A stretch of 47,400 nt of DNA, from NCBI GenBank assembly GCA_007136405.1, contig SLHA01000009.1, positions 1 to 47,400 on the forward strand, given 5' to 3'. Of the stretch, positions 8,040 to 17,000 are shown one piece after another; the stretch's first letter is position 1; every line of letters starts with the position of its first letter. The notes under the pieces are model-generated. The model did no database searches, was not told where the DNA came from, and saw only the letters and a program-made list of their open reading frames with translations. The DNA comes from Candidatus Latescibacterota bacterium (GTDB lineage: Bacteria > Latescibacterota > UBA2968 > UBA8231). Position numbers and translations under genes: made by a program.

Positions 8040-8900
8040 TCAGGACTTCTCCAGTTTCACGGCCTGCTGCTTTTTGTGGTGAACCGCGGCCCGGTTGTGC
8101 AGGGCAGCCACGGCCTCATAGCCGATGCCGCACTCGCCGATGCGAATGCCATCCGCCTCTCCATGGCTGTCCGAGCCGCCTGTCATGAGTAGATGGTACC
8201 GGTTGGCCATCTGATGGTAAAAGTCGAGTTGGGGGGGCTGGTGCGCCGGGTGGTAGACCTCGATACCGTCCAAACCGAGGTCGACCAGCTGGGCCAACAT
8301 GGGTTCCGGGAAATTCACGCCGGGATGAGCCAGCACCGCCACGCCGCCGGCACGGTGAATGAGCCCGATGATGGTCTCCGGAGGCATGTACGGTTTGGGC
8401 GAATACGCCGGACCGCGGTCCCCGATGAACCGGTTGAAGGCCTCATCCTTGGTGGCGACCACGCCCCGTTCCATCAGCGCGGCGGCGATGTGAGGTCTCC
8501 CCAACGGGCTGCCTTTGGCCTGCCGCAGGGCATCCTCCAAGGCGAGATGAACCCCCAGGCTGTTGAGGCGCTGGATGATGGCTTTGCCTCGATCGAGGCG
8601 GCGCTGGTGAATGCTGCGCAGCGTGTCTCCGAGACGCCCGTCCTGCCAGGACACGCAGTAACCGAGCAGGTGGATCTCGCGTTCCCGTACATGGGCGCTC
8701 AGTTCCGTGCCCGGGACGACTTCCACACCCAGGTCATGTCCCCAGACCGTGGCTTCCCGGATCCCCTCGACCGTATCATGGTCCGTGATGCTCAGCGCCT
8801 GGAGTCCGGCGTCCGCGGCTAGCCGAACGGCTTGAGCCGGGGTGATCAGCCCATCGGAACAGAGCGTGTGAACATGGAGGTCGGCCAGGTTATAGCGCAC
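8040..8900 (-). CDS. PHP-domain phosphoesterase (RNase AM / YciV type)
   Basis: 286 residues, a full-length PHP-domain protein. Metal-binding motifs are intact: DLHVHTLCSDG (residues 7-17), SITDHDT (38-43), GTELSA, VLAHPG and GGSDSHGE. In characterised relatives (E. coli YciV/RNase AM, the 3',5'-nucleotide phosphatase of Chromobacterium) this family removes 5'-mononucleotides from short RNA or hydrolyses pAp. Which activity applies here cannot be told from sequence. The start ATG 8900 directly precedes MRYNLADLHVHT, the usual N-terminus. A good promoter lies at 9015-9043. It is the first gene of the minus-strand run that continues into the propeller/PorV cassette, separated from it by 116 nt. 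Confidence 0.9.
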   Translation of the reverse strand: MRYNLADLHVHTLCSDGLITPAQAVRLAADAGLQALSITDHDTVEGIREATVWGHDLGVEVVPGTELSAHVREREIHLLGYCVSWQDGRLGDTLRSIHQRRLDRGKAIIQRLNSLGVHLALEDALRQAKGSPLGRPHIAAALMERGVVATKDEAFNRFIGDRGPAYSPKPYMPPETIIGLIHRAGGVAVLAHPGVNFPEPMLAQLVDLGLDGIEVYHPAHQPPQLDFYHQMANRYHLLMTGGSDSHGEADGIRIGECGIGYEAVAALHNRAAVHHKKQQAVKLEKS

Positions 8901-9014
8901 GTAGCGATTTTCGGTGAAATACAGGGTCTGGATACGATGCAGTGCCAGATGCCGCCGGCCTGGAACTGCCTGAAGTAATGGGACGGATCAAAGCTCGCTT
9001 ACTTCCAGTAAAAT

Positions 9015-9043
9015 AGTATAGTAGTGTCGATAAAAGCATACAA
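9015..9043 (-). promoter_or_regulatory. sigma-70 type promoter for the PHP gene
   Basis: Minus strand: -35 TTGTAT (9043-9038), 17-nt spacer, -10 TATACT (9020-9015), in a distinctly AT-rich island within GC-rich DNA. The predicted transcript starts near 9008, giving a leader of about 108 nt before ATG 8900. Confidence 0.55.
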
Positions 9044-9109
9044 AATATATCGAATTCCAGGGAAGGCGCTACCACCTGGCTGGTTTGAGAACAGAAGAAC
9101 GAGGGTTGC

Positions 9110-9976
9110 TCAGTCTTGTGCAAGCTCCTGCAGCCGGTCGCCCCAACGGCAGCGGATGCGCGCGAGAGCACGGTCGCGCAGCTGTCGGACCCGTTCCCGT
9201 GTCAGACCCTGCAATACACCGATCTGCTCCAGAGTCAGTGGCTTCTGGCCGCGCAGGCCGAAATACGCGCATACTATGCGGCGCTCACGAGGTTCAAGCT
9301 CGTTCAGACAGGCTTCCATGGTCTGGTTCAGCGCCGCTTGCTCGAGTTCGGTTTCCGGTTGCCGGGGGTCTACCGCAAAGCTGGCCAGTAGAGTGTCGTC
9401 CTCTCCTGCGTGAACCGGTGAGTCAAAAGACAGGTCTCGTTGTCCCGCTTCGAGGGCGTTGCGAATGCGATCCACGCTGATGCCGGCGGCGTTGACCAAT
9501 TCATCCAGACTTGGATTACGGCCCAGGGTCTGCAGGAGGCGGCCCGCCCGTTTTTCCAGTTTATGAAGGTCGTTTACCTGACTCATGGGAGGGCGCGCGG
9601 CCTTACCCTGCTGGGCGATGGCCTTCAGTATGGCCTGACGTATCCACCAGACTGCATAGGTGATGAATTTGAAGCCGCGTTTCTCGTCAAACCGCCGAAC
9701 GGCTTCCAGCAGGCCCACATTGCCTTCGGAGATCAGCTCGTTGAAGGAGAGCCCCCGTCCGGTATATTCCTTGGCCACGGAGACCACGAAGCGGAGGTTG
9801 GCGTTCACCATGGCGTGCATGGCCTGCTGGTCTCCTGCACGCGCCCGTCTGATCATCTCGACCTCGCGCGTCCGGCTCAAAGGACGAAAATCCTGTATGT
9901 CCCGCCAGTAGGCGTCAATCGAATCCTGGGCGTGGAGACTTGAATGGCGGTTGCCGTCTGGTTTGTTGTCGAGCAT
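9110..9976 (-). CDS. RNA polymerase sigma-70 factor, RpoD/SigA-like without region 1.1
   Basis: 288 residues. Regions 1.2 to 4.2 are present: 1.2 ([17 protein letters not shown]), 2.1-2.4 with [17 protein letters not shown] and [13 protein letters not shown], region 3 ([17 protein letters not shown]), and region 4.2 ([20 protein letters not shown], the -35-reading helix-turn-helix). Region 1.1 is absent, so this is an alternative (group 2, RpoS-like) or a short housekeeping factor; the identical conservation of the 2.4 aromatic run suggests it reads ordinary -10 elements. The frame is open far upstream without a credible start; ATG 9976, with GGAAGGG upstream, decides the beginning. A leader hairpin lies at 10016-10053. 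Confidence 0.92.
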   Translation of the reverse strand: MLDNKPDGNRHSSLHAQDSIDAYWRDIQDFRPLSRTREVEMIRRARAGDQQAMHAMVNANLRFVVSVAKEYTGRGLSFNELISEGNVGLLEAVRRFDEKRGFKFITYAVWWIRQAILKAIAQQGKAARPPMSQVNDLHKLEKRAGRLLQTLGRNPSLDELVNAAGISVDRIRNALEAGQRDLSFDSPVHAGEDDTLLASFAVDPRQPETELEQAALNQTMEACLNELEPRERRIVCAYFGLRGQKPLTLEQIGVLQGLTRERVRQLRDRALARIRCRWGDRLQELAQD

Positions 9977-10015
9977 GGCGGCTGCCCTTCCGTGGCCAGA
10001 AGAAGCGGCGCTCCC

Positions 10016-10053
10016 GGGATTGGTACGCCACGCTGCCAATCCCGTACCGGTAC
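10016..10053 (-). promoter_or_regulatory. inverted repeats in the leader of the sigma gene
   Basis: Two adjacent perfect inverted repeats: GGGATTGG (10016-10023) pairing with CCAATCCC (10036-10043) across a 12-nt loop, directly next to the 10-bp palindrome GTACCGGTAC (10044-10053). They lie 40-77 nt upstream of the sigma start codon. They could be an operator or an RNA leader structure; the sequence alone does not decide. Confidence 0.4.
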
Positions 10054-10200
10054 TTTTGTTCTTACAATCGCCGGCGCCCTGACGTGCATCTGGGGTGCGT
10101 GAGGGGTTTGGCCCGATGATCGGCACTGCTGTCCGGACGCCGCAGAGGCCGGGCGGATGCCCTATGGACCGCGGAATATGAACCGGAGTTCCACAACGAC

Positions 10201-10235
10201 AGCGAGCCCCGCCGGGAGCAGGGGCGGGGCTCGCT
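10201..10235 (-). terminator. GC-rich hairpin downstream of rhaB
   Basis: Perfect 13-bp stem, AGCGAGCCCCGCC (10201-10213) with GGCGGGGCTCGCT (10223-10235), and a 9-nt loop. It starts 58 nt after the rhaB stop. There is no U-tract on either strand, so it would be an atypical terminator or an mRNA 3'-end stabiliser. Confidence 0.5.
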
Positions 10236-10292
10236 GGAATGCCGGGACCGTCTGCCAAGACGACCTACGGCGCCTGTTTCGATGGCCTGTGA

Positions 10293-11774
10293 TCACCGCG
10301 GCAGTCGCATGAAGTGCTCGAAGGCGGTATCCCACGCATCACTGGGTACAGGATTGAAGGTTTTGGGCTGGAAAGAGTTACGCACGACTGTGCGGGCTTC
10401 CTCCATCGATCCGACGTCCCCCAGTCCCAGGGACTGGACCATCAGGTTGCCGATGGCCGTTGCCTCTAGCGGGCCGGTGATCACCGGACGGTTGGTGGCG
10501 TCTGCGGTGAACTGGCATAACAGCTCGTTCTGAATGCCGCCTCCGACGATGTGGATGCACTGCATGCGCCGGTCTAGGATCTTCTCCAGGCTCTCCAGCA
10601 CTTCCCTGTAGCGCAATGCCAGGCTTTCCAGTACTATCCTGATCAGCGTTCCGGTATCAGACGGCACCGGTTGGCCATGGTCCGCACAGAACGAGCGTAT
10701 ACGCGCCGGCATATCACCCGGTGGAAGGAAAAGATCCGCGTCCGGATAGATGACGGCGGTGAATGCAGGAGCCTGCTCGGCCAGCGCGGTCAACTCCGTG
10801 TACGAATACGCCTGCCCTTCCTTCTCCCAGGTGCGCCGGCTTTCCTGGACCAACCACAAACCCATGATATTCTTGAGGAAACGGAACGTGTGGTCAACCC
10901 CTCCCTCGTTGGTGAAGTTGTGCTCGAGAACGTCCTGGTCCACCCGCGGTTCATTCAGCTCCGCTCCCATCAGCGACCAGGTGCCCGAGCTGATGTACGC
11001 GTAGTCCGATGTGCTGGTGGGAATGGACGCGACGGCCGAACCCGTGTCATGGGTGGCCGGCGCAATGATCCGGACCGGATCCAGGCCGGCTTCGTCCCGA
11101 ATGGCTGGCAGCAGATCACCCACGACCGTGCCCGGTTCGATCAGGTCACCCAGTATGTGTGTGGGCAGTCCCAGTTTCTCCAACAGCCCAGTGGCCCAGC
11201 CGCCATGCACTGGATCGTAGAACTGGGTGGTGGTGGCGTCCGTGAATTCGCACACCTTGCGCCCGGTGAGATAGAAGTTCAGCAGGTCCGGCATCATGAG
11301 CAGGCTCTGCGCGGCCTCCAGGATGGGCGAGTGGCACTGCTGCAGGGCCATGAGTTGGTACAACGTGTTCAACTTCATGAACTGGGCTCCCGTATGCGCG
11401 AAAATTTCTTGCCGGGGAACCCGGGCAAAGGCCGCTTCCATCATGCCGTCGGTGCGCGGATCACGGTAGTGATGCGGGTTTTCCAGCAGGATGTCATTCC
11501 GGCCTAGCAGGGCGAAGTCCACTCCCCACGTATCGACGCCGATGGAATCCAGCCGGGCTCCATGCTGCTGGCGGTACAACCGCAGCCCCTCCAGCATTTC
11601 ACTGAAGAGCCTGAGGACATCCCAGTACAGGTGGTCGAAAACCGGCACCGGTCCATTGGCGAACCGGTGCACTTCCTCCAGCTTCAGCCTGGTGCCGTCG
11701 AAACGGCCCAGAATGGCCCGACCGCTTTCCGCGCCCAGATCGAAAGCCAGCATGCTGCGGCTTGCCGTAGCCAT
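10293..11774 (-). CDS. rhaB: rhamnulokinase
   Basis: Phosphorylates L-rhamnulose to L-rhamnulose-1-phosphate in rhamnose catabolism. 493 residues, normal for the family. FGGY-kinase motifs are in order: N-terminal phosphate loop LAFDLGAESGRAILG, DSIGVDTWGVDFALL, the substrate segment HYRDPRTDGM, PATHDTGSAVASIP, SSGTWSLMGAE with NEGG(V)DHTFRFLKNIMGLWL, and the C-terminal ATP motif IHIVGGGIQNELLCQFTADA. The PATHDTGSAV and GTWSLMG forms are specific for rhamnulokinase rather than xylulo- or glycerol kinase. A near-perfect ribosome site (GGAGGTGAT) lies just before ATG 11774. No rhaA or rhaD is visible in the window; it follows two tiny ORFs and purC. Confidence 0.93.
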   Translation of the reverse strand: MATASRSMLAFDLGAESGRAILGRFDGTRLKLEEVHRFANGPVPVFDHLYWDVLRLFSEMLEGLRLYRQQHGARLDSIGVDTWGVDFALLGRNDILLENPHHYRDPRTDGMMEAAFARVPRQEIFAHTGAQFMKLNTLYQLMALQQCHSPILEAAQSLLMMPDLLNFYLTGRKVCEFTDATTTQFYDPVHGGWATGLLEKLGLPTHILGDLIEPGTVVGDLLPAIRDEAGLDPVRIIAPATHDTGSAVASIPTSTSDYAYISSGTWSLMGAELNEPRVDQDVLEHNFTNEGGVDHTFRFLKNIMGLWLVQESRRTWEKEGQAYSYTELTALAEQAPAFTAVIYPDADLFLPPGDMPARIRSFCADHGQPVPSDTGTLIRIVLESLALRYREVLESLEKILDRRMQCIHIVGGGIQNELLCQFTADATNRPVITGPLEATAIGNLMVQSLGLGDVGSMEEARTVVRNSFQPKTFNPVPSDAWDTAFEHFMRLPR

Positions 11775-11787
11775 GGTATCACCTCCG

Positions 11788-12066
11788 TTACAGGTAGGTC
11801 AGTCCGAGTTCGGCAACGAGCTGACGGGTGGGTTGATCCAGCAGGGAGCAGATCAACGCGATCCCGAGCTCGTGCTCCAGATTGGCCACGTACTCTTGAT
11901 GCTCCTCCCGGTAGTTCAGCCGCTGGAATCCCCGCACCGCGGTCATGAAGTCCGCGGGCCGTTCATACAGCACCAGTTGCGCCAGCTCGGGTTGGCGGAG
12001 CGCATCCTCCAGGTAATCGGTGCCGAAGATTTCCTCCAGCGCATGGCGCAGTTGGGCGTGCAGCAT
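11788..12066 (-). CDS. small hypothetical protein (92 aa)
   Basis: 92 residues, mostly helical by pattern: MLHAQLRHALEEIFGTDYLE, DFMTAVRGFQRLNYREEHQE, LICSLLDQPTRQLVAELGL. Soluble, acidic, with no signal peptide and no domain that I recognise. Its ATG overlaps the stop of the preceding small ORF by one base (TGATG), and it ends 13 nt before rhaB, within rhaB's ribosome-site region, so it fits as a translated member of a purC-(two small ORFs)-rhaB transcript. Function unknown. Confidence 0.55.
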   Translation of the reverse strand: MLHAQLRHALEEIFGTDYLEDALRQPELAQLVLYERPADFMTAVRGFQRLNYREEHQEYVANLEHELGIALICSLLDQPTRQLVAELGLTYL

Positions 12067-12254
12067 CAGAATGGATAGACCTCGTCGAGCCGGCGCGTCA
12101 AATGGGAAGATGGTGCTGCAGCCGCGGAACGCTGTACCACGATCTCTATGACCGGGCGCTGACGCCACAAAGCCAGCACAAGTTCCGGGTCCAGAGGCAG
12201 CTGACGGAGTTCCAGCCGGAACACCAGTAGTGCGCCGATGATCCTTTTGAGCAT
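12066..12254 (-). CDS. tiny hypothetical protein (62 aa)
   Basis: 62 residues from ATG 12254 (an in-frame TTG at 12275 would add seven). It begins MLKRIIGALLVFRLEL and then turns polar with a basic, Ala/Ser-rich tail. No recognised family. Support is positional only: it fills the gap between purC and the 92-residue ORF and its stop overlaps that ORF's start (TGATG). It could be a non-coding open frame. Confidence 0.35.
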   Translation of the reverse strand: MLKRIIGALLVFRLELRQLPLDPELVLALWRQRPVIEIVVQRSAAAAPSSHLTRRLDEVYPF

Positions 12255-12293
12255 GATCGATGTCGATCCCGGCAACAGTGACCAGCAGTCGGT

Positions 12294-13259
12294 TCAGAAA
12301 TAAGGCGCAATGCGCCGGCGGATGCGTTCGGTTACGGGTTCATCGCTGATTTCCGCCCGGAACTCCTCTCCCGTCACTCTCTGATAGAGATCGATATAGC
12401 GTTCAGCCACCCGTACCCGGATGTCGTCGTCCAACTCAGGGATGTTATCGTCCGAGATGCCGCGTTCGCGCAACCAGAGGCGGAGGAATTCCTTGTCCAG
12501 ACTCTCCGGTTCTTCTCCCCTGGCATGCCTTTCCCGATAGGTGGATGCGATCCAGTAGCGTGACGAATCAGGGGTGTGAACTTCGTCGGCCAGGATGATC
12601 TGGCCATCAGGGCTCAGTCCCATTTCGTACTTGGTGTCCACCAGGATCAGACCCTGCCGGGCCGCCAGCTCGGTTCCGCGTGCGAACAACTCCAGGGCGA
12701 TCTCCTCGACGCGACGCCAGATGTCCGGGGCAACCAGGCCGCGGTCCAGGATCTGTTGGCGCGAGATGGGTTCGTCATGCTCTTCGGATTTGGTGGTGGG
12801 CGTGATGATGGGGGATTCCAGCGGTTGGTTTTTGACCATGCCATCCGGCAAGCGTATACCGCAATACTCACGCTCGCCGCGATTGTAATAGGTCCAGATG
12901 GCCGTATCCGAACTCCCGGTAAGATAAGCCCTGACCACCACTTCCACGGGTAGAATGGATACCTCCCGGGCGACGGTGACATGAGCATCGGGGGTTTCGA
13001 GCACGTGGTTGGGGGCGATGTCCGCAGTCTGTTCGAACCAGAAGTGCGCCATCTGGTTGAGTACCTGGCCCTTGAGCGGTATGGTGCCTAGCACGTGGTC
13101 GAAAGCGCTCTGGCGGTCCGTGGCGATGATGATCCGTTTATCCGCAAGCAGGTACATATCACGCACTTTTCCCCTGCGGTAATGCTGTTCCCATTCCGGG
13201 AAACGGGCTTCGGAAAGGCAGTTGCCAAGCTGTGCTGCAATCTTGCCGCGCGAGATCAT
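12294..13259 (-). CDS. purC: phosphoribosylaminoimidazole-succinocarboxamide synthase
   Basis: SAICAR synthase, which joins CAIR and aspartate with ATP in purine synthesis. 321 residues, the longer form found in many bacteria and similar to the yeast enzyme. Motifs: RRGKVRDMYLLADKRIIIATD (nucleotide binding, split at the turn), SAFDHVLGTIPLKGQVLNQM, VEVVVRAYLTGS, ITPTTKSEEHDEPIS, LVDTKYEMGL, LADEVHTPDSSRYW and SLDKEFLRLWL. All are close to the family consensus. AGGAG lies 7 nt before ATG 13259, and a TATATT -10-like box lies about 70 nt upstream at 13328-13333. No other pur genes are nearby; two small ORFs and rhaB follow. Confidence 0.95.
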   Translation of the reverse strand: MISRGKIAAQLGNCLSEARFPEWEQHYRRGKVRDMYLLADKRIIIATDRQSAFDHVLGTIPLKGQVLNQMAHFWFEQTADIAPNHVLETPDAHVTVAREVSILPVEVVVRAYLTGSSDTAIWTYYNRGEREYCGIRLPDGMVKNQPLESPIITPTTKSEEHDEPISRQQILDRGLVAPDIWRRVEEIALELFARGTELAARQGLILVDTKYEMGLSPDGQIILADEVHTPDSSRYWIASTYRERHARGEEPESLDKEFLRLWLRERGISDDNIPELDDDIRVRVAERYIDLYQRVTGEEFRAEISDEPVTERIRRRIAPYF

Positions 13260-13588
13260 GGATCACTCCTGCGTTGGGTTGTGTCTGACCTGGCAGCATG
13301 GTGAAAGTCGGCCGGATGGTGCCGGATAATATAGGCGGTGCGCGGCTCATGGCCAGATCGCGGGCTGGGGCCACCCACCCGGGGGGCCTGCATTCGGCTC
13401 GCATGCGGCCAGGATGGTGCCGATTCAGCTTGATTTTCGGGTTCGGACGGTGTATCTTGAGCGTACACGAATCGGTTTGCCGCAGGGCCGGGTGCGCAAT
13501 CATCCGGTTTCACTTTTGCGAGCCAGGCTGCGCCCGGTGACTAATCGCAGTGAACCTATCCGGCAGTTCCTTTCTGAAGGAGGTTCGC
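13260..13588. promoter_or_regulatory. 329-nt divergent intergenic region between purC and a lipoprotein gene
   Basis: Plus-strand candidate promoter for the lipoprotein: TTGATT (13430-13435), 17-nt spacer, TATCTT (13453-13458). Minus-strand -10-like TATATT (complement of 13328-13333) for purC, with no good -35. A strong ribosome site AAGGAGGT is at 13577-13584 for the plus-strand gene. Nothing else is recognised. Confidence 0.4.
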
Positions 13589-14068
13589 ATGCAACGGTGC
13601 GTGACGCTGTGTGTACTGACGCTGCTCGTGTGGGGTTGCAATACAGGCCAGGCCAACAGGGCTGAGCTCCAGTCCTACGTGGAAGAAATGGCCGGGTTGG
13701 AGGCGCAGAACCGCGAGATCGCGCAGTTCATCATACGCCTGGACCAGCCCAGCTATGAGATAACCGAAGCAGACCTGGAGCAGGCGAGGGTCCTGGTCAA
13801 CCAGTATGTGGACCAGATTCAGGCCAGGCAGAGTACGGATATGCGTTATCGCGAAATGCGCGTAACCCACAGCCTGTATCAACGCAAGCTCGCGGAAGTG
13901 CGTGATCTGGTGGCGGACACGGGGCGCGAGCTCCGGCGCGAACGCATGAACGTAGCCATCGGCATGCGTCAGCTCGAGCGCTTGACTCAGCAGCACTACA
14001 CGGCTCTGGATGTGCTGTGGTTGCGGACCTCCCAAGCCGAACCGTTTCCCCTGGCCTGGCCGCAATAG
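13589..14068 (+). CDS. small predicted lipoprotein with helical body
   Basis: 159 residues from ATG 13589, set by a perfect AAGGAGGT ribosome site five bases upstream; the longer open frame lacks one. The signal peptide MQRCVTLCVLTLLVWGC carries a lipobox with acylated Cys17. The mature part is strongly charged and helical, with heptad-like runs (VEEMAGLEAQNREIAQFI, YQRKLAEVRDLVADTGRE), so it is likely a coiled-coil lipoprotein facing the periplasm. No family recognised. It stands alone on the plus strand and its stop is 1 nt from the secA stop on the other strand, with no space for a terminator. Confidence 0.75.
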   Translation: MQRCVTLCVLTLLVWGCNTGQANRAELQSYVEEMAGLEAQNREIAQFIIRLDQPSYEITEADLEQARVLVNQYVDQIQARQSTDMRYREMRVTHSLYQRKLAEVRDLVADTGRELRRERMNVAIGMRQLERLTQQHYTALDVLWLRTSQAEPFPLAWPQ

Positions 14069-14069
14069 G

Positions 14070-17000
14070 TCAAGCCCTGCGGCTGCAGCAATTCTTGTAC
14101 TTCTTGCCGCTCCCACAAGGACACGGGGCATTACGTCCAACCTTGGGCCCCACGCGTACCGGTTGTCTGGATACAGGGGCGCCGTCTGCTCCTCCGGAAC
14201 CACCCCCGGAGGTCACCAGGTTGCGGTCCGCGCTGGGCGGAGCTCCCAGGGGCAGGCCATCGCCGGAACGCGGTCGTCCTCCGCGTGCCAGGCTTGCCGG
14301 GTCGGGCTCCGCATCGGAAAAGCCCAGGTTGGTGGATTCACGGTGCACGGTGTGCAGCCGCCCGCCTCGGGTCCGGAGCTTCCCGGAGGGCGGCGCTTCC
14401 CGGTCCACGCGGAGCTGGAACAGGTTGCGCAAACTATCCTGGTCTATGCGGGCGAGGAGCTGCTCGAACATGTCGAACGCCCCCTTCTTGTATTCGATCA
14501 GCGGATTCTTGCCGCCAACACCCGCAAAGCCCACGCTGTCCTTCAGTTCGTCCATCTCGTACAGGTGTTCCTGCCAGCACGTGTCAACCGTGTGCAGCAG
14601 GACGGCTTTTTCCACCTGATGGAAGATCTCGGCGCCGACCAGCTCCAGACGTCGGTCGTACGAATCACGCACGATCTGTATGAGCCGTTCGCGCAGCGAG
14701 TCGGGCTCTATGGTGGTGCGCTGGGCGTCGGGAACGTCGATGCCGGCAAAAAAGGTGTTGCCGAACTCCTCCTGGAGTGATTCCCAGTCCCATTCCTCCG
14801 CGAACTGCGGTGGTTGAGCATGCGCCTCGATCAGGTGGTCGATGGTTTCCGTTGCCATCTCGAGGACCTGATCGTGCGCCGTGTCGCGGTTCAGCAGCTC
14901 ACGCCTGCGGCTGTAGATCACCTGGCGTTGCTGGTTCATGACGTCGTCATATTCGAGCAGATGCTTGCGCATCTCGAAGTTACGGGTCTCCACCTTGCGC
15001 TGGGCCCGTTCGATGGACTTGGTGACCATGGAATGCTCGATCACCTCGCCGGGTTCAGCCCCGAGTTTGTCCATCACCGAGGCGATGCGCTCGGAACCGA
15101 AAAGCCGCATCAGGTTGTCTTCCAGCGACAGGAAGAAACGCGATGAACCGGGATCTCCCTGCCGTCCCGAGCGGCCGCGCAACTGCCGGTCGATGCGCCG
15201 CGCTTCATGCCGCTCCGTGCCGATGACCTGTAATCCGGAGGGATTGTTGATGAGGTGTGCGCAGAGCAGCTCCCCGGAGGGCAGGCGGTCGTTCAGCGTC
15301 AGATCCGATTTCACGATCTGCCTGTCCATATGAACCACTTCGGGGGCGAGTTTGATGTCCGTGCCGCGTCCCGCCATGTTGGTGGCAATGGTAACCGCCC
15401 CCGGCTGTCCAGCCTGTGAGACGATCTGAGCCTCCTTCTCGTGATAGCGGGCGTTCAGAAGCTGATGCTTGATGCCCCGGCGTTGCAGCATGCGGCTGAG
15501 CAGCTCGGATACCTCCACGGTTACGGTGCCCACCAGGACGGGTAGGCCGCGCTCGTGCAACCGTTGGATCTCGTCGATGATGGCGTGGAATTTCTCCTCC
15601 TTGGTGCGGTATATCTGGTCCTCCAGATCAAGGCGCCGCACCGGCCGGTTGGTGGGAATGACGACCACGTCCAGCTTGTAGATCTCCCATAACTCGCCGG
15701 CTTCCGTCTCGGCCGTGCCGGTCATGCCGGCCAGCTTGTGATACATGCGGAACAGGTTCTGCAGGGTGATCGTGGCAATGGTCTGCGTCTCCTGCTCGAT
15801 CTTCACTCCTTCCTTGGCTTCCAGGGCCTGATGCATGCCCTCGGCAAAGCGCCTGCCGGGCTGCGGCCGCCCGGTGGATTCGTCGACGATGACCACCTTC
15901 TTGTCGTCCGTGACCATGTACTGGACGTCTTTTTCGTACAGCGTGTACGCCTTCAGCAACTGGTTGATGTTGTGGACGGCTTCACTGCGCTGAGCATAGT
16001 CCCGGTGCAACTCCTCTTCACGCTGAGTTTTCTCCTCAGGGCTGAGAGCGTCGTCGTCCCGGATGCCGGCTATCTGCTCGCTGATGTCCGGAAGCACGAA
16101 CATGGCCTGCTCGTCCGGAGAGAGTAGATCCCGTCCATTGTCCGTCAGATCGATGGTATGCGCCCGTTCATCCACGGCGAAATAGAGGCTCTCGTCGAGT
16201 TCGTGCAGCCGCTTGTCGCGCATGTAGTCGGCTTCAACCCGGCCGATCAGGCGCTTGATACCTTCCTGACGCAGAACCTTCTGAAGCCGTCTGTTTCTGG
16301 GCATGCCGCGGCTGGCCTTGAGCAGTTCGGTGGCAATGTCGTAGTCGTCGTAACCCGGTTGACCAAGCTGTTCCTCTGCATCGGCCACGATGCGCGTGAC
16401 CAGCGAGGTCTGCGCCTGAATGAGTTTCTGCACCAGGGGCTTGAGTTCGCCGTAGCGATTGGTCGACTCCGGGACCGGACCCGAGATGATCAGCGGTGTG
16501 CGGGCATCATCGATCAGGTTGCTGTCCGCTTCATCGATGATCGCGTAGTTGAATTCCCGCTGCATCAGGTCTTCCGGGCGGGTGGCCATGTTGTCGTATA
16601 AATAATCGAAGCCGACCTGATCCTTGGTGCCGTACATCACGTCCGTGGCGTACGCTTCGCGACGTGTGGCCTGGCGCCACTCGAATTTTTCCGGTACACC
16701 GTCCACGCGGTCAAGCACGTAGGCCTCGGCGCCGCCGGTCTGACGAGCATCCTGGACGATGCCAACGGAGAGTCCCAGAAAGTTGAACACCGGTCCCATC
16801 CACATGGCATCGCGTTTGGCCAGGTAATTGTTGTGTGTGATCAGATGCACGCCGCGGCCGCACAGGGCATTCAGGTACAGCGGCATGGTGGCCACCAGGG
16901 TCTTGCCTTCGCCGGTGGCCATCTCGGCGACCTTGCCCTGATGCAGCACGATGGCGCCGAACAGCTGCACGTCGTACGGAACCATATCCCAGGTCTCCGT

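Larger units (their letters stand above)
9977..10292. other. 316-nt intergenic region between rhaB end and sigma gene start
   Basis: No gene is supported here, although a long open frame runs through it on the minus strand as an extension of the sigma gene. It contains a 13-bp-stem hairpin close to the end of rhaB (10201-10235) and two inverted repeats in the sigma leader (10016-10053). I see no convincing -35/-10 pair. Confidence 0.6.

Noticed and set aside
9977..10258. 94-codon upstream extension of the sigma gene frame
   Set aside because: It crosses the leader hairpins, is Pro/Gly/Arg-rich, resembles no sigma region 1.1, and the ATG at 9976 has a good ribosome site.
11788..12254. Toxin-antitoxin pair
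   Set aside because: Size and overlap fit, but neither protein shows a known toxin or DNA-binding motif, so I only report them as hypothetical.
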